DNA of 64,000 nt from Micromonospora sediminicola (GTDB lineage: Bacteria > Actinomycetota > Actinomycetes > Mycobacteriales > Micromonosporaceae), in the NCBI RefSeq assembly GCF_900089585.1, contig NZ_FLRH01000004.1:2067389-2131388 (forward strand), given 5' to 3'. Below the pieces are notes generated by a model. The model did no database searches. It had not been told where the DNA came from and saw only the letters and a program-made list of their open reading frames with translations. Both the position numbers and the translations under genes were made by a program. How positions within the stretch are numbered: position 1 is the first letter of the stretch; each line of letters opens with the position of its first letter. Shown piece after piece: positions 40,449 through 52,046 of the stretch.

Positions 40449-41977
40449 CGGGAAGCCTCCTGGACGCTGCCGACCTCAGGGGCGGGATCGGACTTGCCGA
40501 CGTCCTGCATGGTCGCCTGGACGGCGGGGTTGATGACATCGGTGACCGGCTTCGGATAGAAGCCGAGCAGCACGATCAGCGCGATCAGCGGCGCGACGAC
40601 GACCTTCTCGCGCAGCGTGAGGTCCCGGCGCATGCCCTCGACCTCGGTCAGCGCCGGGTTGAGCGTGCCCTGGGTGGTGCGCTGCACCATCCACAGCACG
40701 TACGCGGCGGCCAGGATGATGCCGAGCGTGGCGATCACCGCGACCGGCTTGTTGACCGTGAACGTGCCGATCAGCACCAGGAACTCGGAGACGAACGGCG
40801 CGGTGCCGGGCAGCGCCAGCGAGGCCAGACCGGCGAAGAAGAGCACGCCGGCCAGCACCGGCACCAGCTTGCCCGCGCCGCCGAAGTCGCTGATCAGCGC
40901 CGAGCCGCGCCGGGCGATCAGCATGCCGACCACCAGGAAGAGCAGGCCGGTGGCGAGCCCGTGGTTGAGCATGTAGAGCACCGCGCCGGTGCCGGCCTGG
41001 GTGGTGAAGGCGAAGATACCCACACCGATGAACCCGAAGTGCGCGATCGAGGTGTACGACACCAGCCGCTTCAGGTCGTTCTGGCCGACCGCCAGCAGCG
41101 CGGCGTAGATGATGCCGATGACCCCCAGCGCCAGCGCCCACGGCGCGAACCAGCGCGACGCCTCCGGGAACAGCGGGAGGCAGTAGCGCAGGATGCCGAA
41201 CGTGCCGACCTTGTCCAGCACGCCGACCAGCAGCGCGGCCGCGCCGGCCGGGGCGGCGCCACCGGCGTCCGGCAGCCAGGTGTGGAACGGGAAGAACGGC
41301 GCCTTGATCGCGAAGGCGATGAAGAAGCCGAGGAACAGCCAGCGGGCCGTGTTCGTGGCGAACTCCGCCTGGCTCAGCGCCTGCCAGTCGAAGGTCTTCC
41401 CGCCGACCACCCAGAGTCCGATCACCGCGGCCAGCATGAACAGACCGCCGACCAGCGAGTAGAGGAAGAACTTCACCGCCGCGTACTGCCGCTGGTGGCC
41501 GCCGTAGCTGCCGATCAGGAAGTACATCGGCACCAGCATGACCTCGAAGAACACGTAGAACAGGAAGACGTCGGCGGCGGCGAAGACGCCGATCATCGTG
41601 CACTCGAGGACGAGCAGCAGCGCGAAGTAGACCGGCACCGAGCGCTTGGACGACTCGGCGTCGTGCCAGGACGCCAGGATCACCAGCGGCACCAGGATCG
41701 CGATCAGCATCAGCATGACCAGCGCGATGCCGTCCACCTCGAAGGTGAACCGCACGCTCCAGTTCGGGATCCACGGGTACGACTCGCGGAACTGGAACCG
41801 GTCACCGCCGGCGGAGAAGGCGAACCACATCACCACCGAGAGCACCAGCACCAGCAGCGACCAGCCGAACGCCACCAGCTTGGCCAGGTCCGGCCGGCTG
41901 CGCGGCAGCAACGCCACCACCAGGGCGCCGACCAGCGGCGCCACGGTCAGCACCGAGAGGAACGGGAAGTTGGACAT
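40445..41977 (-). CDS. nuoM: NADH-quinone oxidoreductase subunit M
   Basis: A 510-aa antiporter-like proton-pumping subunit with about 14 helices. It has VFLFYVFFEVMLVPMYFLIG, KAPFFPFHTWLPDAGGAAPA and DLKRLVSYTSIAHFGFIGVG. The stop codon TGA lies inside the repeat element that follows. ATG 41977 is the start, 64 nt after nuoL; that gap contains GACTGCG...GGCCC, possibly a decayed copy of the same element. Confidence 0.96.
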   Translation of the reverse strand: MSNFPFLSVLTVAPLVGALVVALLPRSRPDLAKLVAFGWSLLVLVLSVVMWFAFSAGGDRFQFRESYPWIPNWSVRFTFEVDGIALVMLMLIAILVPLVILASWHDAESSKRSVPVYFALLLVLECTMIGVFAAADVFLFYVFFEVMLVPMYFLIGSYGGHQRQYAAVKFFLYSLVGGLFMLAAVIGLWVVGGKTFDWQALSQAEFATNTARWLFLGFFIAFAIKAPFFPFHTWLPDAGGAAPAGAAALLVGVLDKVGTFGILRYCLPLFPEASRWFAPWALALGVIGIIYAALLAVGQNDLKRLVSYTSIAHFGFIGVGIFAFTTQAGTGAVLYMLNHGLATGLLFLVVGMLIARRGSALISDFGGAGKLVPVLAGVLFFAGLASLALPGTAPFVSEFLVLIGTFTVNKPVAVIATLGIILAAAYVLWMVQRTTQGTLNPALTEVEGMRRDLTLREKVVVAPLIALIVLLGFYPKPVTDVINPAVQATMQDVGKSDPAPEVGSVQEASR

Positions 41978-42041
41978 TATTCGGCCTTACCTCCGTCGTG
42001 ACTGCGTGGCCCGCCGGCGGGGGCGGCCGCGTTGCTGTCGA

Positions 42042-43970
42042 TCACGCCAGCCACCCCGCCTGCACCGCCAGGAACGCCGCCACCACGAGCAGCGCGCCGG
42101 TCAGGATCGAGGTCGCGTACGACCGCACGAAGCCGGTCTGCAGCCGCCGGAGCCGGCCCGAGCCCCCACCCACCGCGGCGGCGAGGCCGTTGACCAGCCC
42201 GTCGACGCCCCGGTTGTCGAGGAACACCAGCGCCCGGGTGAGGAAGATGCCCGGCTTCTCGAAGACCGCCTCGTTGAAGGCGTCCGTGTAGAGGTTGCGG
42301 CGGGCGGCGGTGACCACCACACCGGCCGGCTGCGGCTCGGTGGCCGTGCCGTTGCGGAACAGGAACCAGGCCAGCCCGGCCCCGAGCACGGTGATCAGGA
42401 TCGAGAGGATGGTGATCACGGTGTGCGAGAGCACGCCGTGCGCCTCGCCACCCGCCTCCTCGCCGAGCACCGGGGTCAGCCACGACACCACGCCGTCGTT
42501 CAGCGTCATCAGACCACCGGCCACCACCGAGCCGGCGGCGAGCAGGATCAGCGGGATCGTCATGAGCTTGGGCGACTCGTGCGGGTGCTCGATGTCCTCG
42601 GTCCACCGCTTCGGGCCGTGGAACGTGAGCACGAACAGCCGGGTCATGTAGAACGCGGTGAGCCCGGCGCCGAGGAGCGCCGCCCCGCCGAACAGCCAGG
42701 CGGTCCAGCCCTCCCGCTCGAACGCGGACGCGATGATCGGCTCCTTGGAGAAGTAGCCGGAGAGCGGCGGGATGCCGATGATGGCCAGCCAGCCCATCAT
42801 GAACGTCAGCCAGGTGATCTTCATGTACTTCGACAGTCCGCCGAAGCGGCGGATGTCCACCTGGTCGTTCATGCCGTGCATGACCGAGCCGGCGCCGAGG
42901 AACATGTTGGCCTTGAAGAAGCCGTGCGCCAGCAGGTGGATGATGGCCAGCGCGTACGCGCCGCCGCCGAGACCGACGCCGAGGAACATGTAGCCGATCT
43001 GGCTCACCGTGGACCAGGCCAGCACCCGCTTGATGTCGTCCTTCGCCGCGCCGATGACGCAGCCCATCAGCAGGGTGAGCGCGCCGACGCTGACCACCAC
43101 GAGCTGGAGCGTCTCGTTGGCGGAGAAGATCGGGTTGGAGCGGGCGATCAGGTAGACGCCCGCGGTGACCATGGTGGCCGCGTGGATGAGCGCGGACACC
43201 GGGGTCGGGCCCTCCATCGCGTCCGGCAGCCAGGCCTGGAGCGGGAACTGGCCGGACTTGCCGGCCGCGCCGAGGAGCAGCAGCAGGCCGAGCACCAGCA
43301 CCGTGGTGGAGGTCAGCGAGCCGACCCCGTTGAACACCTCGTCGTACTGGGTGGTGCCGAGCATGGCGAACATGACGAAGATGCCGATGGCCAGGCCGGC
43401 GTCGCCGACCCGGTTCATCAGGAACGCCTTCTTGCCGGCGGTGGCCGCGCTGGGCCGGCCGTACCAGAAGGAGATCAGCAGGTACGACGCCAGGCCGACG
43501 CCCTCCCAGCCGAAGTAGAGCATCACGTAGTTGTTGCCGAGCACCAGCAGCAGCATCGCGGCGACGAACAGGTTGAAGTACCCGAAGAACCGGCGCCGGC
43601 CCTCGTCGTGCGCCATGTACTCCACGGCGTAGAGGTGGATGAGGAAACCCACCCCGGTGATCAGCAGCACGAACACCGCGGCCAGCGGGTCGAAGAGCAG
43701 GCCGAAGTCCACCTTCAGGTCGCCGACCGTGATGAACTGCCAGAGGCTCTGTTCGACCTGCTTGTTCTCCAGACCGCGCAGCTGGAAGAAGTAGGTCAGG
43801 CCGAGCACGAACGCGGCGCCGATGGCCGCCACGCCGAGCCAGTGGCCCCAGCGGTCCGCCCGCCGGCCGAGCAGCAGCAGGACCGCCGCGCTGACCAGCG
43901 GGATCGCCACCAGCAGCCAGACGCTGCCCAGCAGGCCATCCGCAGTAGCGAATTCCACAGTCTGTTCCAC
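42042..43970 (-). CDS. nuoL: NADH-quinone oxidoreductase subunit L
   Basis: A 642-aa subunit with about 16 helices, the most distal proton-pumping subunit, whose C-terminal lateral helix runs along the membrane arm. Typical motifs are NYVMLYFGWEGVGLASYLLI, GKSGQFPLQAWLPDAMEGPT and DDIKRVLAWSTVSQIGYMFL. GTG 43970 starts 10 nt after the nuoK stop. Length is normal. Confidence 0.96.
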   Translation of the reverse strand: MEQTVEFATADGLLGSVWLLVAIPLVSAAVLLLLGRRADRWGHWLGVAAIGAAFVLGLTYFFQLRGLENKQVEQSLWQFITVGDLKVDFGLLFDPLAAVFVLLITGVGFLIHLYAVEYMAHDEGRRRFFGYFNLFVAAMLLLVLGNNYVMLYFGWEGVGLASYLLISFWYGRPSAATAGKKAFLMNRVGDAGLAIGIFVMFAMLGTTQYDEVFNGVGSLTSTTVLVLGLLLLLGAAGKSGQFPLQAWLPDAMEGPTPVSALIHAATMVTAGVYLIARSNPIFSANETLQLVVVSVGALTLLMGCVIGAAKDDIKRVLAWSTVSQIGYMFLGVGLGGGAYALAIIHLLAHGFFKANMFLGAGSVMHGMNDQVDIRRFGGLSKYMKITWLTFMMGWLAIIGIPPLSGYFSKEPIIASAFEREGWTAWLFGGAALLGAGLTAFYMTRLFVLTFHGPKRWTEDIEHPHESPKLMTIPLILLAAGSVVAGGLMTLNDGVVSWLTPVLGEEAGGEAHGVLSHTVITILSILITVLGAGLAWFLFRNGTATEPQPAGVVVTAARRNLYTDAFNEAVFEKPGIFLTRALVFLDNRGVDGLVNGLAAAVGGGSGRLRRLQTGFVRSYATSILTGALLVVAAFLAVQAGWLA

Positions 43971-43980
43971 CGCAGACCCC

Positions 43981-44280
43981 TCAGTACTTCAGCAGGTTGG
44001 CGTCGTCGACGCTGGCCGAGCGCCGGGTCCGGAAGATCGCCATGATGATCGCGAGCCCGACCACGACCTCGGCCGCCGCCACCACCATCACGAAGAACGC
44101 CATGATCTGGCCGTTCAGGTCACCGTTGATCCGGCTGAACGTGACGAGCGTCAGGTTGGCCGCGTTGAGCATCAGCTCGACGCACATGAACAGCACGATG
44201 GCGTTGCGCCGGACCAGCACGCCGACGGCGCCGATGGTGAACAGCACCGCCGCGAGGATCAGGTAGTAGTCCGGGGTCAT
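43981..44280 (-). CDS. nuoK: NADH-quinone oxidoreductase subunit K
   Basis: A 99-aa subunit with three helices. The glutamates of the proton path are present in VLFMCVELMLNAANL (helix 2) and VAAAEVVVGLAIIMAIFR (helix 3). ATG 44280 overlaps the nuoJ stop (ATGA), as expected for strictly stoichiometric subunits. Confidence 0.96.
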   Translation of the reverse strand: MTPDYYLILAAVLFTIGAVGVLVRRNAIVLFMCVELMLNAANLTLVTFSRINGDLNGQIMAFFVMVVAAAEVVVGLAIIMAIFRTRRSASVDDANLLKY

Positions 44281-45047
44281 TTGTCGGTCCCCTTCAGTGC
44301 GGTCTCCTCGGCCGTCATGTCGCGCACCGGCATGATCTCCGGGATGCCGCGGTCGGTGAGCCGGCCGTCCGGCAGGCGGGCCGGCGTGGCCACCGAGGAG
44401 GAGGTGGCGAAGACACCCGGACCGGGCTTCGGGCCGGGGTAGTTGCCGGGCCGGAACCGCGCCTTCATGGTGGCGACCTGGTCCATCCGGTCCTCCTTGC
44501 GCCGCTCCACGTGCGCCAGCACCATCGCGCCCACCGCGGCCGTGATCAGCAGAGCCGAGGTCAGCTCGAAGGCGAAGACGTACTTGGTGAAGAGCAGCCG
44601 GGCGATGCCCTGCACGTTGCCCTCGGCGTTGGCCTGGTCGAGCCCGGCCGCCCGCACGCCGTCGAGCGCGCGGTAGAGGCCGGTGCCGACCAGGCCGGCG
44701 AAGCCGAGCCCGAGCACCACCGCGGCGACCCGCTGGCCACGCAGCGTCTCGATCAGCGAGTCGGACGCGTCCCGGCCGACCAGCATCAGCACGAACAGGA
44801 AGAGCATCATGATCGCGCCGGTGTAGACGATGATCTGCACCATGCCGATGAACGGCCCGGCCTGGAGCACGTAGAACACGCCCAGGCAGAGCATGGTCAA
44901 CACCAGCCAGAGCGCGGAGTGCACCGCGTTGCGGGCCCACACCATGCCGAGCGCCCCGATCAGGGCCAGCGGGGCGAGGATCCAGAAGGTGACCTCCTCA
45001 CCCCCGGTCACGTCGCCCGCCGCGGCGAGCACCGTCTGTGTGGTCAT
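44277..45047 (-). CDS. nuoJ: NADH-quinone oxidoreductase subunit J
   Basis: A 256-aa membrane subunit with five helices. It has HSALWLVLTMLCLGVFYVL and IVYTGAIMMLFLFVLMLVG, the latter being the helix with the pi-bulge linked to coupling. The hydrophilic C-terminal tail of about 60 residues (NYPGPKPGPGVFATSSSVAT and on) is longer than in E. coli but common in actinomycetes. ATG 45047 overlaps the nuoI stop. Confidence 0.94.
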   Translation of the reverse strand: MTTQTVLAAAGDVTGGEEVTFWILAPLALIGALGMVWARNAVHSALWLVLTMLCLGVFYVLQAGPFIGMVQIIVYTGAIMMLFLFVLMLVGRDASDSLIETLRGQRVAAVVLGLGFAGLVGTGLYRALDGVRAAGLDQANAEGNVQGIARLLFTKYVFAFELTSALLITAAVGAMVLAHVERRKEDRMDQVATMKARFRPGNYPGPKPGPGVFATSSSVATPARLPDGRLTDRGIPEIMPVRDMTAEETALKGTDK

Positions 45048-45685
45048 GCCCCTGCTCCCTTGCCCGCCTCGGACCGCTGCGCGGCCTGCTCGGCGCCGGG
45101 GAAGGTCACGCCGGGGTGCTCCTCCACCTGGTACCGGCCCGGGCCCATCGGCGAGTGCTCGGCGCCGGCCGAGGTGCCCGGGTTGGTCAACGCGCCGACG
45201 TAGTAGTCCTTCTCGCTGTCGCCCAGCCGCATCGGGTGCGGCGGCTGCTCCATGCCTTCGAGCAGCGGCGCGAGCAGCTGCTCCTTGGTGAAGATCAGGT
45301 CCTGCCGGTTGTCCCGGGCCAGCTCGTACTCGTTGCTCATGGTGAGCGAACGGGTCGGGCAGGCCTCGATGCAGAGCCCGCAGAAGATGCACCGGGCGTA
45401 GTTGATCTGGTAGGTGCTGGCGTACCGCTCACCCGGGGAGAAGCGCTGCTCCTCGGTGTTGTCGCCACCCTCCACGTAGATCGCGTCGGCCGGGCAGGCC
45501 CAGGCGCACAGCTCGCAGCCGATGCACTTCTCCAGCCCGTCCGGGTGCCGGTTGAGGATGTGCCGCCCGTGGTAGCGCGGCGCCGAGACCGGCGGCTTGA
45601 ACGGGTAGTCGGTGGTGACGACCTTCTTGAACATGTGCGAGAAGGTGACCCCGAAGCCCTTGAACGTTCCGGTGATCGCGCCCAC
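45044..45685 (-). CDS. nuoI: NADH-quinone oxidoreductase subunit I (2x 4Fe-4S)
   Basis: A 213-aa ferredoxin-like subunit with two 4Fe-4S motifs, CIGCELCAWACP and CIFCGLCIEACP, which carry clusters N6a and N6b on the electron path to N2. The C-terminal part (about 165-213) is an extra hydrophilic tail. GTG 45685 follows AGGGAGG and lies 1 nt after the nuoH stop codon. Confidence 0.96.
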   Translation of the reverse strand: MGAITGTFKGFGVTFSHMFKKVVTTDYPFKPPVSAPRYHGRHILNRHPDGLEKCIGCELCAWACPADAIYVEGGDNTEEQRFSPGERYASTYQINYARCIFCGLCIEACPTRSLTMSNEYELARDNRQDLIFTKEQLLAPLLEGMEQPPHPMRLGDSEKDYYVGALTNPGTSAGAEHSPMGPGRYQVEEHPGVTFPGAEQAAQRSEAGKGAGA

Positions 45686-45686
45686 G

Positions 45687-47042
45687 TCACACCTCCCTGG
45701 AGTCCGAGCCGGCGACGACGTTGGCCGGCTCCCGCTCGGCGACCACGCGCCGGGTACGGGGGCTCGGCGGAACCTGAAGATCCATCGGGGGCAGCGGGAA
45801 GCTGCCGTACGGCCGGCTGTCCACCTGTTCCTGCGGGGACGGCTTCGGCTGCTTCTTCTTGCCGGGCCAGAAGAGCGTGGCCAGCAGCAGCACGCCCGCG
45901 CCGATGGCGGTGGCGAGCAGCCGGTCGTTGGTCTGCCAGTCCTCGATCGAGCGCAGCCCGGCGAGCACCAGGATCCAGACCAGGTTGATCGGCAGCAGCA
46001 CCTTCCAGCCGAACCGCATGAACTGGTCGTAGCGGAGCCGGGGCAGCGTGCCGCGCAGCCAGACGAACACGAAGACCAGCAGGATCACCTTGCCGAAGAA
46101 CCACAGCATCGGCCACCAACCCTCGTTGGCGCCCGACCAGAGCGTGATCGGCCAGGGGGCCCGCCAGCCGCCGAGGAACAGCGTGGTGGTGACCGCCGAC
46201 ATGGTCACCATCGCCACGTACTCGGAGAGCATGAAGAGCGCGAACTTCAGCGAGCTGTACTCCGTCATGAAGCCCGCGACCAGCTCCGACTCCGCCTCCG
46301 GCAGGTCGAACGGCGCCCGGTTGGTCTCACCGACCATGGCGATGAAGAAGATGATGAAGCTGGGCAGCAGCAGGATCGCGTACCAGCCGGGGGCGGGCAG
46401 GTCGAACCCGCCGATGCTCAGTTGGGTGGCGTCGCCCTGCGCGGCGACGATCCCGCTGGTCGACATCGTGCCGGCGGTCATGAACACCGCCACGATGCTC
46501 AGCCCCATCGCGACCTCGTAGGAGATCATCTGGGCGCTGGACCGGAGACCGCCGAGCAGCGGGTACGTCGAGCCGGAGGCCCACCCGCCGAGCACGATGC
46601 CGTAGACGCCCATCGAGGAGCAGGCCAGGATCACCAGCACCGCCACCGACACGTCGGTGACCTGCAGCGGCGTCCAGTGGCCGAAGATGCTCACCTTCGG
46701 GCCGAACGGGATCACCGACAGCGCGGTGACCGCGGAGATCACCGAGATGGTCGGGGCGAAGAAGAAGACCACCTTGTCGGCGGCGCGCGGGAGGATGTCC
46801 TCCTTGAACGCCATCTTCAGGCCGTCGGCGAGCGTCTGGAGCAGGCCGAACGGGCCGACCTGGTTGGGGCCGGGCCGCACCGCCATCCGGCCGACGACCC
46901 GCCGCTCGAACCAGACGCCGAGCAGCGTGGCCAGCAGGCCGAAGGCGAACGCGAAGACGATCTTCCCGAGGACCAGCCACCACGGGTCCTTGCCGAAGTC
47001 GGCGAGCGTCGGGTCCTGCGCCGCGAGGATGACGGCGTTCAC
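45687..47042 (-). CDS. nuoH: NADH-quinone oxidoreductase subunit H
   Basis: A 451-aa membrane subunit with eight or nine helices, forming the quinone chamber and its link to the membrane arm. It has ERRVVGRMAVRPGPNQVGPF, LADGLKMAFKEDILPRAADK and ETNRAPFDLPEAESELVAGF. A hydrophilic C-terminal tail of about 70 residues extends beyond the core. GTG 47042 overlaps the nuoG stop (GTGA); the open frame continues upstream only as a shadow of nuoG. Confidence 0.96.
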   Translation of the reverse strand: MNAVILAAQDPTLADFGKDPWWLVLGKIVFAFAFGLLATLLGVWFERRVVGRMAVRPGPNQVGPFGLLQTLADGLKMAFKEDILPRAADKVVFFFAPTISVISAVTALSVIPFGPKVSIFGHWTPLQVTDVSVAVLVILACSSMGVYGIVLGGWASGSTYPLLGGLRSSAQMISYEVAMGLSIVAVFMTAGTMSTSGIVAAQGDATQLSIGGFDLPAPGWYAILLLPSFIIFFIAMVGETNRAPFDLPEAESELVAGFMTEYSSLKFALFMLSEYVAMVTMSAVTTTLFLGGWRAPWPITLWSGANEGWWPMLWFFGKVILLVFVFVWLRGTLPRLRYDQFMRFGWKVLLPINLVWILVLAGLRSIEDWQTNDRLLATAIGAGVLLLATLFWPGKKKQPKPSPQEQVDSRPYGSFPLPPMDLQVPPSPRTRRVVAEREPANVVAGSDSREV

Positions 47043-49521
47043 TGGGATACACCCCCGGTGTTGAGGAGCGGACCCGGGCGCGCGGCGGCGTCCGCGGCGA
47101 CGGGCGCCGCAGTCACCGTGACGACGTGACCGGACGTCGCGCCGAGGCTGCGTCGTACGGTCGAGCCGGGTGAGTTGGTCGGCAGCCAGACGACGCCGTC
47201 CGGCATCTCGGTGATGGCCGCCGGCAGGGTGACCGCGCCGCGGTCGGTGCCGACCGTGACCGGGTCCCCGTCGGCCACGCCGAGCGCCTCGGCGGTGCCC
47301 TTGCCCAGCCGGACCACCGGCGGGCGGGCGGTGCCGGCGAGGTGCTCGTCGCCGTCGGTGAGGCTGCCCAGGTCGACGAGCTGGTGCCAGGTGGCCAGCA
47401 CGGCCTGGCCCGGCCCGGGCTGCGGCACGGTGGCCGGCTCGACCGAGGGCGCGGACGGCCGCTCGACCCGGGTCCGGGGCAGCGCGCCCAGCTCGCGGCG
47501 CACGCTCGGCACGTCGCCGGCGCCGAGCCGCACGTCGAGCTGCGCCGCGATGGCGTCGAGCACCCGACCGTCGGTCATCGCGCCGGTGTCCAGCACCTTC
47601 TCGAAGGTGCGCAGCCGGCCCTCCCAGTCGAGGAAGCTGCCGGCCTTCTCGACCACCGGGGCGACCGGGAAGACCACGTCGGCCCGCCGGGACACCGCGC
47701 TCATCCGCAGTTCCAGGCTGACCAGGAACGGCACCGCGTCCAGGGCCGTCTCGGCCAGGCGCGGGTCGGCCAGGTCGGCGGGGTCGACCCCGGCCACCAC
47801 CAGGGCGCCGAGGCGGCCGTCGGCCGCCGCGCCCAGGATGCCGTCGGTGTCGCGGCCGGCCTGGCTCGGGATGACCCCGGCCGGGATGTCCCACGCCTCG
47901 CCCAGCTCCGCGCGGGCGGCCGGCTCGGTGACCACGCGACCGCCGGGGAGCAGGTTGGGCAGGCAGCCCGCGTCGACCGCGCCGCGGTCACCCGCGCGCC
48001 GCGGCACCCAGGCCAGACGGGCTCCGGTACGCCGGGCCACGTCCGCCGCCGCGGAGAGTCCGCCGGGCACCGCCCCCAGCCGCTCGCCGACGATCAGGAT
48101 CGCGCCCGGCTGCCCCAGCGCCTCGGCCACCGTGGCGTGCTCGGCCAGCACGCTGGCCTCCTCGCCCGGCACCACCCGGGCGAGCTTCGCCCCGAGCTTC
48201 TCCAAGCCGCGGGTCGCGAACGGCGCGATCGCGTACACGGTGAGCTTCTTCTTCAGGTACGCCTTGCGCAGCCGCAGGAAGAGGATCGGGCACTCCTCCT
48301 CCGGCTCCAGGCCGACCAGCACCACCGCGGGCGCGTTCTCCACGTCCGCGTAGGTCACGTCGGTGACCCCGGCGACGTTGCTGGCCAGGAAGTCGGCCTC
48401 CTCGCGGGAGACCGGGCGGGCCCGGAAGTCGATGTCGTTGGTGTGCAGCGCCACCCGGGCGAACTTCGCGTACGCGTAGGCGTCCTCGACGGTGAGCCGG
48501 CCGCCGGTCAGCACCGCCGTGCCGGTGCCGCCGTCGCGGGCCGCGCGCAGCCCCTCCGCGGCGCGGGCGAACGCCTCGCTCCAGGACGCCTCGCGCAGCT
48601 CACCGGTCTTCTCGTCCCGCACCAGCGGGGTGGTGAGCCGGTCGAACGCGCGGGTGTACTGGAAGCCCCAGCGCCCCTTGTCGCAGTTCCACTCCTCGTT
48701 CACCGCCGGGTCGTCGCCGGCCAGCCGGCGCAGCACCTTGCCCCGCCGCCAGTCGGTGCGCTGGGCGCACCCGGCCGAGCAGTGCTCGCAGACGCTGGGC
48801 GAGGAGACCAGGTCGAACGGGCGGGAGCGGAAGCGGTACTGCGCGCCGGTCAGCGCGCCCACCGGGCAGATCTGCACGGTGTTGCCGGAGAAGTACGAGT
48901 TGAAGGGAACATCCCCCTCGTCGCCCTCCTCGCCGTACTCCTCGTCCCGGTAGATGTTGATCTCCTCGTGCGAGGAGCGTCCCATCAGGTCGATGAACTT
49001 GTCACCGGCGATCTCCTCGGAGAACCGGGTGCACCGCTGGCAGAGCACGCAGCGCTCGCGGTCGAGCAGCACCTGCGTGCTGATCGGCAGCGGCTTCGGG
49101 TACTCCCGCTTGTGCTCGTGGAAGCGGGAGTCGGTGCGGCCGGTGGACATGGCCTGGTTCTGCAGCGGGCACTCGCCGCCCTTGTCGCACATCGGGCAGT
49201 CCAGCGGGTGGTTGAGGAGCAGCAGCTCCATCACCCCCTCCTGGGCCTTCTTGGCGACCGGGGAGGTGAGCTGGGTCCGCACGACCATGCCGTCGGCGAC
49301 GGTCTGGGTGCAGGAGGCGACCGGCTTGCGCTGGCCCTCCACCTCCACCAGGCACTGCCGGCAGGCGCCGGCCGGGGCCAGCAGCGGGTGGTCGCAGAAG
49401 CGGGGGATCTCGGTGCCCAACTGCTCGGCGACCCGGATCAGCAGCGCTCCCTTGGGCGCGGTGACCTCGACGCCGTCGATGGTCAGCGTGACGGTCTCGG
49501 TCTGCTTGGCTACGTCCGTCA

Positions 49522-49522
<1 letters not shown>
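47039..49522 (-). CDS. nuoG: NADH-quinone oxidoreductase subunit G
   Basis: An 827-aa subunit. The 2Fe-2S domain (CDHPLLAPAGACRQCLVEVE, with more Cys), the His-Cys 4Fe-4S site (HPLDCPMCDKGGECPLQ) and further cluster cysteines (CVLCQRCTRF, CPVGALT) are in the first 230 residues. SVCEHCSAGC begins the molybdopterin-oxidoreductase-like part, which in this subunit no longer binds the cofactor. ATG 49522 shares one base with the nuoF stop (TGATG). Confidence 0.95.
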
Positions 49523-50834
<1,312 letters not shown>

Positions 50835-50838
<4 letters not shown>

Positions 50839-52046
50839 TTCCGGACCCCCGTTCCGCTCGCGTCCGCCGGGTCGGCGCCGTCGGCGTCCGTACCGGCCTC
50901 CGCCTCCTTGAGGTTGCGCTCCTGCGCGCCGGCCGCGTCGCCGGCGGGCTTGCCGTCGCCGGCCGGCGGGTTCGCCGCCGCGCCGGCCGCCTCGGCCGCC
51001 CGCGCGTCACGCGGCGCCGGTGCCGGGCCGTCCACCGGGACCTTGGTGCCCGGCGCGTCGGGCACCGGGGTGCTCGCGTCCGGCTGCCGGGTCTCGGCGG
51101 TACGCACCTGCGGCGACTTGTCGTCCGGCGCCTTCACGTCCGGCGCGGTGCTGCCGCTGGCCGCCGCGGGCGTCGCCGGCTCGGCCGCGCCCGCGTTGCC
51201 GGCGGTGCCGGTCGTGGCCGTCGTGCCCGCCCTGGCCGGCTCGGCCGTCTTGTCCGCGCCGTCGGCCTTCGCCGGCTCGGCGGCCTTGGCCGGCTCCGGC
51301 GCGGGGGCCGGCTTCTCGGCCTCGGCCTTCGCCTTGGCCTCGGCGGCGGCCCGGTCGGCCTCGGCCTTGCTGCGGATCGGCGTCTTCGGGTCGAAGCCCG
51401 GCACCGCGATGCCGTGCTCCTCGGCCAGGCGCAGGCCGCGCAGCGTCGGCGCGCCCGGCCCGCCGTCGGCCACCGCGCCGTCCCGCTCGTCGGCGAAGCC
51501 GGCGAGCTGGACCGCCATCTCCTTCAGCGTGCAGAGCCGCGCGCCCCGGGTCGGCATCGGCCGGCCACCGGCCTGCAACTCCTGCACCACGCCGAGCGCG
51601 CCCTGCGGCTCCACGTTGTCGAAGAAGTCGTAGTTGACGGTCATCACCGGGCCGTAGTCGCACGCCGCCAGGCACTCGGCGTGCTCCAGAGTGATCTTCC
51701 CGTCGGCGGTGGTCTCCTCGTGCCCGACGCCCAGGTGCTCGGCGAGCGCGTCGTAGACCGCCTGGCCGCCCAGCACGTCGCACATGGTGTTGGTGCAGAC
51801 GCTGACCAGGTAGTCACCGCTCGGCTTGCGCTTGTACATGGTGTAGAAGGTGGCGACCGCGCCGACCTGGGCCTTGTTCAGCCCGAGCACCTCGGCGCAG
51901 AACTCGACCCCGGCCGGGGAGACGTAACCCTCCTCGGACTGGACCAGGTGCAGCAGCGGCAGCAGCGCCGAGCGCGACCGGTCCGCCGGGTAGCGGGCGA
52001 TGATCTCCCGCGCCCGCAGTCGGGTCTCCTCAGTGAACACACTCAT
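50835..52046 (-). CDS. nuoE: NADH-quinone oxidoreductase subunit E with long disordered C-terminal tail
   Basis: 403 aa. The thioredoxin-like 2Fe-2S core (about 1-190) has CTNTMCDVLGG and ECLAACDYGPVM, the four cysteines of cluster N1a. Then come about 190 residues rich in Ala, Pro, Lys, Glu and Asp, with no predicted fold (KAEADRAAAEAKAKAEAEKP and on). Typical NuoE is about 160-240 aa, so the tail is an unusual addition. ATG 52046 overlaps the nuoD stop (ATGA). Confidence 0.95.
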